64,000 nucleotides of DNA from Polytrichum commune (taxonomy: Eukaryota; Streptophyta; Polytrichopsida; Polytrichales; Polytrichaceae). This document shows, piece by piece, positions 1 through 11,300 of the stretch. The DNA lies in NCBI GenBank assembly GCA_950295325.1, contig OX485807.1, forward strand, positions 36,240,440-36,304,439, written 5' to 3'. Every line of letters begins with the position of its first letter. The stretch's first letter is position 1. The notes beneath the pieces were generated by a model. The model was given only the letters and a program-made list of their open reading frames with translations, was not told the origin of the DNA and ran no database searches. Made by a program: the position numbers and the translations under genes.

Positions 1-2089
1 ATCTCGTTAGCCCTAAGTGTGTAATCATTTGGTGCTGGTTTGATACTAGAGAAGATTTCCAAGAATTTCTTCATTGCTATCCCGCGTTATAGAATGCAAT
101 TCAAGAAAAGAAACTTGTAAAGTATTAAAGCATGCGGGCCTTGTGTGATCACTCTTCTTTGTTGCAAACACCTATAGTTCAGTGGTATTTTAGCGAGGCT
201 TGTAGTGAAGAATGGACACCAGAAAGACGAGTGGTGTATATGAGATTGGAGCATGCTCTCAAAATAGACAACATACTTGGCTCGATAGCAAACAAAATCG
301 GGAATGGCTTATGAGATGAATTGAAGAGACAGAGAATCTTGACTTTGGATTCTTGAAGCTTTTGCACATATTCTGATGATTGTAGAAGCATATATCTCAT
401 TGTCGTGACTGAATAGTTTAAGTTTGTCTATGGCTCTACTCACAATCTCCCAAGCAATTAAGGTTTTAGCAATTTGTCGTTCATTTTTGAGTCCATAGAG
501 TGATGATGCTGTCATTGTCAGATCTGTAATGTGGATGCATATACCTGGAATCCAGCACAACAAGAAACTGGAATCCATCGAGGATGAAGAAATTGGAGAG
601 AAGATGATGATGATGATGCCTATATCAACTTTCTATGACGATTGAAATGCTTCCATTGAGATTCTCTTTGATCTTCTCCTCCAGTGAAGTCTGTGCCATC
701 TAAACCGATTACATTGTGGAGCTACTGGACAGACAGAACTGATTGTACAAGCTACGTACCTGATCTCGATGTCGTAGTTGAAACGTTGGAACCTGTTTTA
801 AAACCCTCTTGGGATGAAATATTGGCTATAATCTCTATATAATGACAATCTCCTATCAGTAATGCTGTATTAACTTTTAAGGCTTTCAGGTTTCTGTTGC
901 CAATTTTTGAGTCTTTGGAGCGATGATGCTCTCATTAAATCTTACATCCGACATAAACAAAAACCTTAATTGGCCAACGATAAGAAACCAGAGAGATGAT
1001 GATGAAGATGGGAGCCTTTCAACTTTTCATGACGATTGAATCACCACTGTGAAGCTCTCAGACACTTTCCTTTAGTGAAGTCCTCACCATTGAAACCAAT
1101 TACATTGTGGAGTTACTGTACAGACAGAGTTGTAATGTGGATTGAAATTCCAGCACAGTGACAAACCAGTATGCATCAAGGATAAAGAAGTCAGAGACAT
1201 GACAATGATGATGAGAACCTTTCAACTTTTCATGACGATTAATATGCCATCACATATTCAGAGAAATGTAGAAGCAAATCTCGCTGCCGTAATAATATTG
1301 AGAATCAATGCCCTGTATATGTGATGGCATATTAATCTCTTGGAATCCGAAACCTGAGGCTTTCAGCAAGCCATTGCTGATTTTTGAGTTTCTCTTTGAA
1401 GGGATGATGCTATTTGTCAAAGCTGTAATGTGGATGAGTATACCTGAAATCCAGCACAAATAAATCAGAGTCCATCCATGCACGGTGAAGAAATCAAAGA
1501 GATAGCAAATGAATTGCCATTGCTAATCTTTTATAAGGTCCTCACCACCTGACCTGATTACATTGTGGAGTAACTACTGTACAGACTCGATTGTTTGTAC
1601 AAGCTACCTAATCTTGCCGTCATAGTTGCAAGGTGGAACCTACTTTGAGAATCTATCGAGAGTGGAGAGACATTTGCATGTTATAATCTCACTTTGTGGA
1701 TATTTGGAAAGTCTACATAGCGATGATGCTGTTTGCTGGATCTGAGCTGTTATGTGTAAGAGAGTACCTGAATCTCTCATGGTTGAGCAGTAGGTCTAAT
1801 TAACAATACAAACTCACATCATCAGGGAGATGATGGTGATGAACATTTCACGGCGATTGCACCGCCATGGCTGAGCTGATCCATCTATACAAGTTTCGTT
1901 GTGGAACTCCTGTACGCATTCGGAAGGGTGTTCAAGCGAATTTTTCTGTCGTAGGGTACCTTAACCCTACAGCTAGGGTATTAACAGTCTCCGAGAGTAG
2001 AGACAATTTGCTGATCTTTGGAAGGTTTTCGTGGCAGTAATAATTCGCCGCAGCGGTAGCCTTGTCGATTGTTTTAATAGGTTATGCTG
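1..2089. repeat. Degenerate 320-490 bp repeat cluster with box C/D-like motifs
   Basis: No convincing protein-coding exon is visible. Instead a composite unit recurs. A module with 'tttttgagt' followed by 'gatgatgct', 'ctgtaatgtggatg' and 'tacctgaaatccagc' is seen near 485-565, 900-960, 1385-1460 and 1705-1775. A second module with 'gatgatgatga' and 'catgacgatt' is seen near 595-650, 985-1045, 1200-1240 and 1825-1865. A third with 'ttacattgtggag' and 'tacagacag' lies near 700-790, 1100-1130, 1558-1640 and 1890-1950. Spacing of the first module is about 410, 490 and 320 bp. The repeated TGATGA and CTGA boxes resemble box C/D snoRNA genes, which plants often carry in clusters, but clear terminal stems and recognised guide sequences are missing. 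The cluster also lies downstream of the DUF547 gene and could simply be old tandemly duplicated 3' flank. Confidence 0.45.
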
Positions 2090-5000
2090 TCATGTGTAAG
2101 GTAACACCCGTCTCTTATCGATGCAAGATGCAAAGGAATTGTTCCTGGTAGGCGACGTTTTGCCAGCCACGGCGGGAAACAGATACCGGAACTTGAAATT
2201 GAAGGGTACAATGGCGAAGGTTGGGGAATTGTTGAGAAGACGCCGCCGTCGCCGTTGCTCAAGCTGCTGCATACGCTCGTGCAGAGCTGCCACTTGCGAT
2301 GCGGGGAGATGGTTGCGCACCCAGTCCATAAGTGCAATATCTTCCACAAAGTCGCGGGCGTAGTTGTACACGAGCTTCGGGATCAAGAGCTTTCCCTTCT
2401 CGGTCATGCCCACGGATGCACGCACGTAATCGCGCACCGCAGCGTCGAGCTCTTCATGTAGATTCTCAGGTTTGTAGATCCGCACCTAGGTCAACAAAGA
2501 AGAAGAAGAAACGATTCGATCAGTCCACTGTTCAACATCTTCTTCGTCTAAATGACCAGCAATTTCAAATTCAACATCGTGTTCGTCTACATAACCAGCA
2601 GGTTCAAGTTCGAGTTCGAGATCAACATCGTCCTTGTCTACGTAACTAGTGAAAGCTAGCTTGATGTGTTTGTCATGTAGTGTCAATTTTGTTCTTCGAA
2701 TTCGAGAACAAAGATTTGTAAACTTGCATCGACCTAGAGCAGCGATGTATCAATTACCATAGGAGATGACCGGGCGCCACACGATAAGGCGAAATTAACT
2801 TTCGACTCAACTCGATCAATGCCATACTTTCTTTGTTCATCCGTCAGCTTGTTTTTATGTAGAGCCAGCAACAGTGCCTGCATCCAAACCATGGAAAATG
2901 ACATTGTTCAAAACACGAAGATTGCAGGAGATAGTAACCCTGAAGAACTGACAGGCTTAGTCTGTCACTACGTGTTCGAACCAATCTAGCCCTGCTTGTA
3001 AATATAAACTCTTCGCCAAGTCCGAATTACGATGTGCTGAATTGAGACTGTATCATTACAGAGGCGAAGGAGAGCTTACGAATTGCGGGCGATGGGCCAT
3101 AACTTTTCCCTTGAGGAGACAGTGCTCAATGATAGCCGCGTTGAACCACTGCCCTCCCACACAGTATGCAGCCTGGCCATTCAGAAGACAAAGTTATCCA
3201 CAAAAGAGTCATGGTAACCTCCGCATCCAGCAAACTAAATAGGCGTCGAGAATTTGAACAGTAGAAATCCTTGCAAGATTTATCACAGCTTCCGTTGCAT
3301 GATACATCAACACGACTAGAAAATTAGCACGGCAAGTTTAAGCCTCCTACGTGTTTGGTTTGTACCTTCTGTGTGAGAGTGAAGAACTTGAGGTCATTTC
3401 TTGGTATGCCGTATGCGAGAAAGGCCTGCTATCACAGCATACACTCAGTCAGAACCTTAGGATAGCGTACGTAAGAGAAATGGAAGCAATGGATGTAAAT
3501 GAGGCATTTGCAGATTGAATGATAAAGTGACGAGATTGCAGCCCTGAAGGGACAGAAACCAAAAGCATCTCATGCATCACTGAGCGAAACTTACATGCTC
3601 ATGCATCACCGAGTGAAACTTACATGCTCATGCATCACCAAGCGCAACTTACATGCATCAAGAGTGCGTTGTAGAGGTTAATCCAGAACGCCAATTTCTG
3701 TTCGTGTGTCATTCCCGAGGGGTCCACTTTCGTCAGTGTCTCCACCAACACCCTGAGCAGACCAACACAAACCTGCAAATTTAATCTCACTTTGCATCGC
3801 ACAAAATTACGTTGGATCGACGTCCTTCACCCTTGGCAAGGGAACAGCAACACATTGAGTAGTATATTATGAGATTGTGTAACACCACATCCGATTGCAG
3901 CTAATTCTTTCAGCCAGCGCCATAAACTCCATAATCTTCCTAACAAAACCTCTATCCTGCTTGTGGAGGAGTTGATAAACATGCATCAATCAAGAGAACA
4001 GTACTTGAGTACACCACATTGAGTAGTATATTCTGAGATTTTGCAAAAATATCTGACAATTGGAGCTAATTCTTTCAGCAAGTGCCATAAAATCCATAAT
4101 CTTCTTGACGAAACCCCCTATCCTGCTTGTGGAGGATTTGATAAACATGCATCGATCAAGAGAACAATACTTGAATGTACACATTCAGTAGTATACTTTG
4201 AGATTTTCGAAACACATCGATTTGGAGCTAATTTTTTCAGCAAGTGCCATAAACTCCATAATCTGCCTGACATAACCTATACATCCTTTTTGTGCAGGAG
4301 TTCATAAACATGCATGGATCAAGGAATACAATACTTGCCTGAAATTACCAAGCGCATGGGCGACATATTGAAGCTGCTCTCTCCGAATGGACAGCCATGA
4401 AACCTCGACACAGTTGCGGTATGGACCGATATCGGCCCAAGGGAGCTTCCCCATGGCCTCATAAGGGTCTGGGGTTGCTTCACATCCCACCACATGATCT
4501 TCCTGCAATTTCTGGTTCGCAAACACAGAGGACTCGGACAGGGAGGAAGGGGAATAGTCTGAAAACTGCCCCGTGTGGGAGGATGGAGAGAGAGGGCACC
4601 CTGGAGAGGCCAAGGGCTCACCACCTGGTTCTGCAAGATGGTAATAAATGTCTATCATACAGCGCACCATCTCCTCTGACAACCGATTCGCATCCTTGGG
4701 TGGCTCTGGCCATGTAATTAGCTCGGACTCCTTGCCCCGTCGAGGTGACCGAGATGGCCGTTGCCTTGGCCGTGGTTGCTAGAGAAAAAAATAAAAAAAT
4801 AAAAAAATAATAAGAACAACAACAACAACAATGGTGAGTACAAAGACTCGAGATGGATTTCCACACCTGTGATTACTGTTGAACTTTGAAGAGTCTAAGT
4901 TAGCTCGAATCACCAGCAAGCCTGTGTAAAGTGACCTTATACATTTTAAGTGAGGAACTTAAGCTTTAGAATATCGTAACACGAAGAGACTACAAGTGTA

Positions 5001-8000
5001 AGATTTTTACATATGAATAAAAGAGGCTTGGGGGTGAGACTCGGAAGATCATCAGCTTATGTGACTTCCTTCGCTCTCCACCAACCTCTCTTGTTAATCC
5101 AGGTTCATTAATACCAGGAGTGTGGTGCAATTGCTATCACTATGTGATTCTTTCATTAGGTTTTTAGTTTAGCCCAAGGAATATTTTTCCCCTAGTTACT
5201 GCATGCTATGGTGATGGATGGAGCTGTGGCAAGAGGAAGAGAAGTAGATATTCAGATGGTCTAAATCGGACGCTCTACTGGTCATTGCTGACATAGAAAT
5301 TCTTTTAGACACCCCAAATGCAATGTAGAACTATGTTAGACCAGAATATACTTATCACTCCATTTGAAGAAACAGAGAAGTCGGAGTGAAGTCAGAGAAG
5401 TCTGATGATTTCAAATTGGAAGAGGAGAGTTGCATTGCATGGATTGGGGAACTACCAGGCGAGAAAAATATGGATCCTCTGATCTGTAAATTTTGCATGG
5501 TTGTAGAAGAATAAAAAATAAAAAATAAAAATTCAATCATATACAATACATCTCGCTTCAGGTTGGTGAAAAGAGACTGAATGTGTACCGAGGGGCTGTC
5601 AGAGATGGAGGTACTGGTACCAAGCTCTTGTGTCCTCCGGTCTTCGGTCTGTATACATGAGACCCGGCCCTGAATTTTGCATAACAGTACAAACCATGAT
5701 GAGCAGGCCTATGCAATGATTGAGAATATTTAGAATCACCGCATGTGCAGGGTTTCACATCCCTAACCTTGTTGTAATCGTGTTGTTTCTTCAAGGCATT
5801 ACAATCTATGAAACTAACCCTAATTAGGATGAAAGGTGTGCCTATGTACCTCCTCCAATATTGGAGTAGCGGGTGCGGTTGCGTCGTCCTCAAGTGCGAA
5901 ATTCCAAAATGCGAGGCGCTTGGCAGATGGCAAGAGGTTGGGGAGATGTTGTCTCCGATGCTCGGCAGCCATGGAAGGGTCATCAGGAGTGACAGGGGAA
6001 GTTGGCACCGGCTCTTCCACCGGTGTGAAAGGAGATGTGGAAAAAAGTAGAGGTTGTTTCCTGATAGGAGATGAGAAAAAACGTTTCGACTGCGAGGAAG
6101 GTGACATCATTTGATCCCTCTCTGGTGTGGTGGGATATGTAATTCGCAGCTGGGGTATGAGTGCCCTCCAATCCTACAAATTCACAGAAACTCTCTGAAT
6201 TCATCAGCACTTGAAAGTAAAATGAAAGAGTAGAGTTTAGTGAGATTCTATCTATTTTTGTGATCATAATAATGTTTTTGTCACTCTGGAAAATTCAGGT
6301 GGAGGTGACCTAGGCGAAACAGTATGTTTGTCTTCAGATCTCCTCTACGACAGTGGGAAAAGCTTTAACCCTGCAGGGGAATTTTCAACCCTTGAATTTT
6401 TGCACTCATAAATCCACCGGGACTCGAGTATTGCCGTTGTTCCAACCGTCATTGTTAGAGTGATTGTAAGATGCTGGTGGCTTCTTCATTTGTAATACAC
6501 TGTGATACACTTGTGCTGCAGGTAGAAGGGCTTTTGTGGTAGGCATTATATTCCGAGGGAGTTCACAACTACTCTTGTAGTTGAAGAGTGGATCTGATCT
6601 CAATGATTGTCCCTCTCATGGGTGCAAGCCAATTTACGGATTCTACTAGAAAGTTTGTCCAGAATTTTGAATCGCCTCCTTCAAATCCTCCCATACTTTG
6701 GCCTTGGAAGCTCTCTCTCCCGGTGCCACATAGTACTCACCACAAACAAATCAGACACAAAGAAAGCAAACGACAACCATCTTCATCACCGCAACTATTC
6801 TCAACTACACCTTGTATCGTAGTTGGGCAAGTATCAGAGAAGTTGTTGGTTGTGATGGTTGTCACCAATCAATGGACCTCTTTTCCCTCCTTATCCCTCA
6901 AACATAGAGCCAAAGAAAGTAAAACTACAACCATCAATTTGTGTGTAAAGTTTTGCACCTTGAAGAACGATGGCGATGTCGGCGACTGCGGTTGCGGTTG
7001 CAGTTGCGGATCCTGTCCACCCCAGAGACCACGCAAGCCCCTCCGAGGTGACTTGGGGGGCGTCTGGGGCGTGCTAACCCTTTGCTCGGACATTTCTCCA
7101 ACAGTACCGAAAGACGGTGATCTTAGGAGATTCTTCAAAGTGGAGTTTGGTGTGGCAGGGGAATTGTGCCTAACTGAGGGTGACGATGCTTCCGAAAGAT
7201 CAGACTGAGGTGATCTAGCTGTTGGAATTGCACCTGAAGATGAAGCAATGTGCCGTGGGGAGTTTCGAAGAATATGGAGGGAAGAAGAACTCTCGGCAGG
7301 GTTTAGGGCTAGGCCATACTCTATCAATTCACGTTCCCTGCGCTCGTGCATAATTTCCCACTGCAGAGCTGTCGTTTGTGTTTCGAGCTTTAATACTGCG
7401 ACCTCCAGCATTGCAATGTCCGACAACAACCTCTGCGCCTGCATGGACGATTAGGGTTAACATTTGAATGTTATAATAAGGTATCCTCCTGATAACACCA
7501 ATTATGCTTCTTCCAGTGCAAGAGACTGAAGGAACACTTCAAAGCATCAAAGTGTTCAGAAATACATCAACACCCTTCACAAACACTGATGAGAAAACTT
7601 TTTGAGCCATATATGCCTGGTTCAAACCACCCTGTAGAGTTCACAGGTTGAACACAGGAAGAAAAAATTGCTAGAATTTGTGGATCGAATTAACGAGGTG
7701 AAGAGAATACGTTGACATGAAGGTTGAGGGGGACCGAGTCCGGTGAGGCTCCGGAGGCATGCGCCAATGCCATCTCCAGAGATGTGTGGAGCTCAAGTTC
7801 TTGCTGCAGCTGCTGGTGCAACTCCAACACCTGATCCGTGTCAAAAAAAAAACAGAAAAAAAAGAACCTTAGAATCCACATTGATGCAAGAACCCCTGGA
7901 GTGTGTTGCCGAACTTGTTGAGTAACTTGTAACAAGAGTGGATGCCTCCGTCACCGCTTCCAAACTTTTTCACATCCATGGAACAGCAAATGTGAACCCT

Positions 8001-8862
8001 TGTGAGGCGTCGAAGCTCACCTCATCTTCAAGTTCCGAGCGATGCACAAATTTCTTGAACGTTGCGCTCTTCACTAATTTATGTATCGCCTCCTCGTCAA
8101 TTCCCTGGAAGGAGAAAAGATCAAACACACAGGCTCCTCCAAATCAGTATCAGTATATTTTTGTTCCTCTCTAATTGAATGAAATCTTCATAACCAAGTT
8201 CCGGGCTTTCGACTCGCTAATGTAGCCTGTGTTTATAATAATTACCTCTTCTAATGGCCGCGCTGCTGTCTCCAGATACTTGTTGATGAGACGAACCTCA
8301 CCGGCAGATGGCCCGACCTTGTGTTTCTTGCGAGTGTGCTTCTCTACATGACTGTGATCATCACCCCAAACCCACTTCGATCTCAGATAAGTTGATGTAC
8401 AGCGAGATTGTCGCCTCTTGCTAATCTAGCAAAACGATGGCTCCAAGTTCTCAATCGTAATTCTCTACATCGTTGCAGCTTGAAAATTGCAACAATCGTA
8501 CTAACCTCCACATAGCTGAGTGATCATAAAATATAAATGGACGTGACGGAGAAAGACAGAAAACTTCCAACCACTTTTGGTGTATACAGGATTGATTAGC
8601 AGTTCACATACCCAGATTTTGTAGTTGCCGAGGCAGGTTCGAACGACTGTTCTTCACAGGCTCCTGTTCGTTGGAGAATTAGCTTTTCAGAGATTTCTAC
8701 ACTACCTTTGATGTTTTGAACCAAGTTTCCATGTCCCTGCAACATGATATTCATGGGTGCGATATTACCAAACATGCAGCCGCAATGGTCTTCCTCCTCC
8801 CCCTGCCACTGGTCGCCTGCAATCAGCTCTCCTGCAACTTGTCGAAGATCCCTCGCGACCAT
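2090..8862 (-). CDS. MIP1 leucine-zipper / DUF547 domain protein, 16 exons
   Basis: Spliced model, 981 residues. Exons on minus: 8862-8612, 8381-8246, 8104-8021, 7830-7711, 7438-6959, 6089-5850, 5669-5550, 5483-5359, 5277-5200, 5089-5011, 4778-4335, 3772-3653, 3425-3366, 3172-3080, 2877-2758, 2485-2090. All junctions are GT-AG and all phases agree; most introns are phase 0. The N-terminus is acidic. Residues about 150-245 form the coiled-coil zipper of plant 'ternary complex factor MIP1' proteins (VLELHQQLQQELELHTSLEM, then AQRLLSDIAMLEVAVLKLE). A long Ser/Pro/Arg linker follows. SEEMVRCM is at about 605 and DPYEAMGKLPWADIG at about 675. The DUF547 core (about 720-955) has HEQKLAFWINLYNALLMH, AYGIPRNDLKFFTL, FALSCGARSSPM, DYVRASVG and FRYLFP. 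The family's biochemical role is unknown to me; the zipper implies dimerisation. Exons 8-10 (5483-5011) are the least certain, supported by phase and Ser-rich composition only. The start at 8862 is the first ATG of exon 1; the C-terminal tail after FRYLFP is unusually long. Confidence 0.88.
3578..3660 (-). repeat. 29-bp unit, three copies, each carrying a GTAAGT splice donor
   Basis: On the minus strand the 3' edge of DUF547 exon 12 reads GATGCAT|GTAAGTT, and this segment recurs twice at 29-bp steps into the intron. GTAAGT donors therefore follow positions 3653, 3624 and 3595. Only the first gives the exon end that keeps the DUF547 frame. Using either of the others adds 29 or 58 nt and brings in a TGA just after the normal exon end. 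The unit looks like a local tandem duplication of the donor site. Confidence 0.85.
3855..4336 (-). repeat. About 160-bp tandem triplication filling DUF547 intron 11
   Basis: Three copies (about 3855-4012, 4013-4176, 4177-4336) share 'gagtagtatattatgagat', 'ggagctaattctttcagc', 'gccataaactccataatc' and 'aaacatgcatcaatcaaga'. The last copy ends exactly at the exon 11 donor (minus CAA|GTATTG), and the corresponding CAAGTA sequence is present at the ends of the other two copies. Intron 11 (3773-4334) is thus made mostly of duplicated donor-proximal sequence. Confidence 0.82.
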
Positions 8863-9916
8863 TGTTAACTACGAGTTCCAGCTTCAAGCCTTGTGGTAGA
8901 ATCGACCTATTAATCATCCGAAACACCGTTGCCGCGGTTCCCTACCCATTGCACAGCTTTGCACCTGTTTCTCGGTTCGAGCAGACAAGCTCACTCCGGA
9001 GTACTCAAAACTGAGGTCATCAGCATCCATGGCATTTGAGAAGCTCCAAATATTACATAGCTACATCAGCAGCTGCTAATTTCTGGGAGCACATGAGTCA
9101 AAGTGTGTGTAACTCCCCCATGTCCACTTCAAGTAGATTGGCCTGAAACTCTCTCCCATGTCAATGCAAACCTCTAGAAATCAGCAAATTCAGCGATCAC
9201 AGCTCTAATTCAGCGAGTGGACACATCATCTGTGGATTTACACAATATCATCGCAAATCTTGCGTGCCGCGAATGTTCACACAAGAGGCAAGATCACAAG
9301 CTTTAAGAGTAACTTCGCCGGCTCAACTTAACCCCCAATCCATCAACTCTTTTTAGCAAGTTGTGAGCTCCCAGCAATGGTTGACGTCGACACGCCCAGG
9401 AAGTTTGCGTTCTGCTTGCAATCCTTCCTTATACGCCTCTTGCGAAAGAAGTATGTGGATTCAAGCTAAAGCCATCATCAGCACTTACTTGTAACTGATG
9501 AAAAGCAACCCCACCAAACCAGCCCCGTTTCCTGTACACCGAAACTTCGTGATGATTGATAACCTCCAAAGGGCTGCAGTAATTAATACATGAGAAACAG
9601 GCTGCGTCTTCACCGAAGCCCCACAAACCCACACTCCTCAAGAACTTAATTAGGGTTCAAGGTACCTACCCACTGCTCAACCACCAAATTTGCATGTCCT
9701 GCTATCGAAACAGTAGAAAGTGATAAATCATGCCTCTCTAAAGTGGGTGGTCCTACCCCAAAATCGGACAAGTAATAAGTCCCACAGTATTGGCGATAAT
9801 GATATTGTTACAGTGCCAATGCTATGATTCGGTCATTTTCCTTCACACCGAAACTTCACGATGGCCAGGTGACTCAACCTCCAAATGGATGCAGCATTGC
9901 ATGACTCCTCCGAACT

Positions 9917-9952
<36 letters not shown>

Positions 9953-11300
9953 TTTCAGTACCGAATGGCCACAGAAAATCCACACTCCTCAAGAATCAAG
10001 GTGGGTAACTACGCATCCACTGCTCAACTACGATATTTGCATGTCCTGCGATCGAAACAACTGTAACTGTTAAATCAAAGCGAAAAACATTTCCCTCTCT
10101 AATGTGGATAGTCACTCCTACCCCCGAATCGGACAACTAAGCCCTACAGTATACTTAGCAATGGTATTGCTACAGTCATTAAGATATGACTCCATCATTT
10201 CCTTCGCACCGAAACTTTATAAGAGAGAAAATCGGACAGCGTCTTGACCGTAACTCCTCAACTAGAAAGGCTTCAAAGTTCAAAGTTCAAAGCACCTACC
10301 CACTGCGATCGAAAACAGTCCTTCGATCGAAACAGTTGTAGAAAGTAGAAATAGCTGTACACTTTTTAAAGTGTATGGTCCTACCCCCGAATCGAACAAC
10401 CAAGCCCAATAATTCCATAACCGAGTTCACAGCTATGAATGTATACGAAATATCCGTGAATTTCCATTTCCTGGTTGTAGTTCAAAGTAGAATCGATTTT
10501 CCCTCTCGAAAGTGGATGGTCCTAACCCCGAATCAGACAACTAAGCCCAACTGTTCCATAACCGATGCCACAGTACTCAAGCTGTGAATGTGTATGTAAT
10601 ATGTCTCCACTAAGGACGCTAGACGGAACTGCAGTGCACGGTGATGCCCACCAACTTGGAAAGTCTAGTATCTGACATTTGACAACGTTCCACGACGGAT
10701 GTCAAATCACCCACCCGGCCGGCCGGCCTGCCTGCAGCAAACTGGAACTTAGAAGACATGGAGCAATGCAAGCAGCACCGATAATTGAATGCTGCTGCTG
10801 CAGCGCCTGCACGAAGTGAACTTAACGAGTGGTGGGGCGATTTGGACGTGGCGCCGAACTACTTATAATTATGATAAATGATATCAGACGATATTTCATC
10901 AAACGGCGTGCAGGGTGAATGGACTCTTGAGGGCTGTAACTCATGTAGACTCTAGAGAGTTGAGAGGAGTTTGAGATGCAGCGGCGACTTCTTCTCCTGG
11001 ACTGCAGGGATCTCCTCTCCCCGATCCGCCCGAGTGACAAAAAGTTTGTCAACTTCGCATCGACGGTGCGACTCCGAGGCGGCGAGAGAAAGCGAAAGGT
11101 GAGGGGAAAGTTGAGCGTCCCTTTTAAGATTGGACTTTTTCTGACTGACAAAAATTTGTTACAAGTCTTGTGTCTTAGCTTTTTCCCCACCATTTGCCCC
11201 TCCGGTTTATTGATAGAGTCATGTTTTTGGCATGTTCCCTTCTTAAGTTCGAGGGAAATGAAACAAGGAAAAGATGACTACATAATGGATGAGTAAGCTT
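8863..11300 (-). promoter_or_regulatory. Upstream/leader region of the DUF547 gene with local repeats
   Basis: No coding exon is recognised upstream of the ATG at 8862. The stretch 8863-9650 is pyrimidine-rich on one strand and could hold leader exons. Between about 9725 and 10570 a segment of the type 'ccctctcgaaagtggatggt' plus 'ccccgaatcggacaacta' recurs four times (near 9735, 10095, 10368, 10510), and a milder 'ccttcacaccgaaactt' motif recurs three times (9535, 9840, 10203). A (GA)n run lies at 9921-9950. A GC-rich patch with GGCCGGCCGGCC is at 10718-10729, and GC-rich, CpG-bearing sequence spans 10960-11110, where a transcription start is plausible. The promoter position is inference. 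Confidence 0.35.
9921..9950. repeat. (GA)n microsatellite
   Basis: An uninterrupted GA dinucleotide run lies in the upstream region of the DUF547 gene. GA/CT tracts are common in plant promoters and leaders. Confidence 0.9.

Noticed and set aside
2332-2649. 105-codon plus-strand frame
   Set aside because: Antisense to the last DUF547 exon and its intron; low-complexity Arg/Lys content.
4397-4717. 106-codon plus-strand frame
   Set aside because: Antisense shadow of DUF547 exon 11.
5558-5983. 141-codon minus-strand frame
   Set aside because: Crosses the exon 6/7 intron in the wrong frame; phase-consistent exons 6 and 7 explain the coding signal.
6588-7208. 206-codon plus-strand open frame
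   Set aside because: Antisense to DUF547 exon 5, whose reading frame, splice sites and zipper motif are clear on the minus strand; the plus frame is a shadow.
10822-11193. 123-codon minus-strand frame at a GC-rich patch
   Set aside because: Basic, low-complexity composition typical of leader or promoter DNA; no conserved motif and no splice link to DUF547 exon 1.
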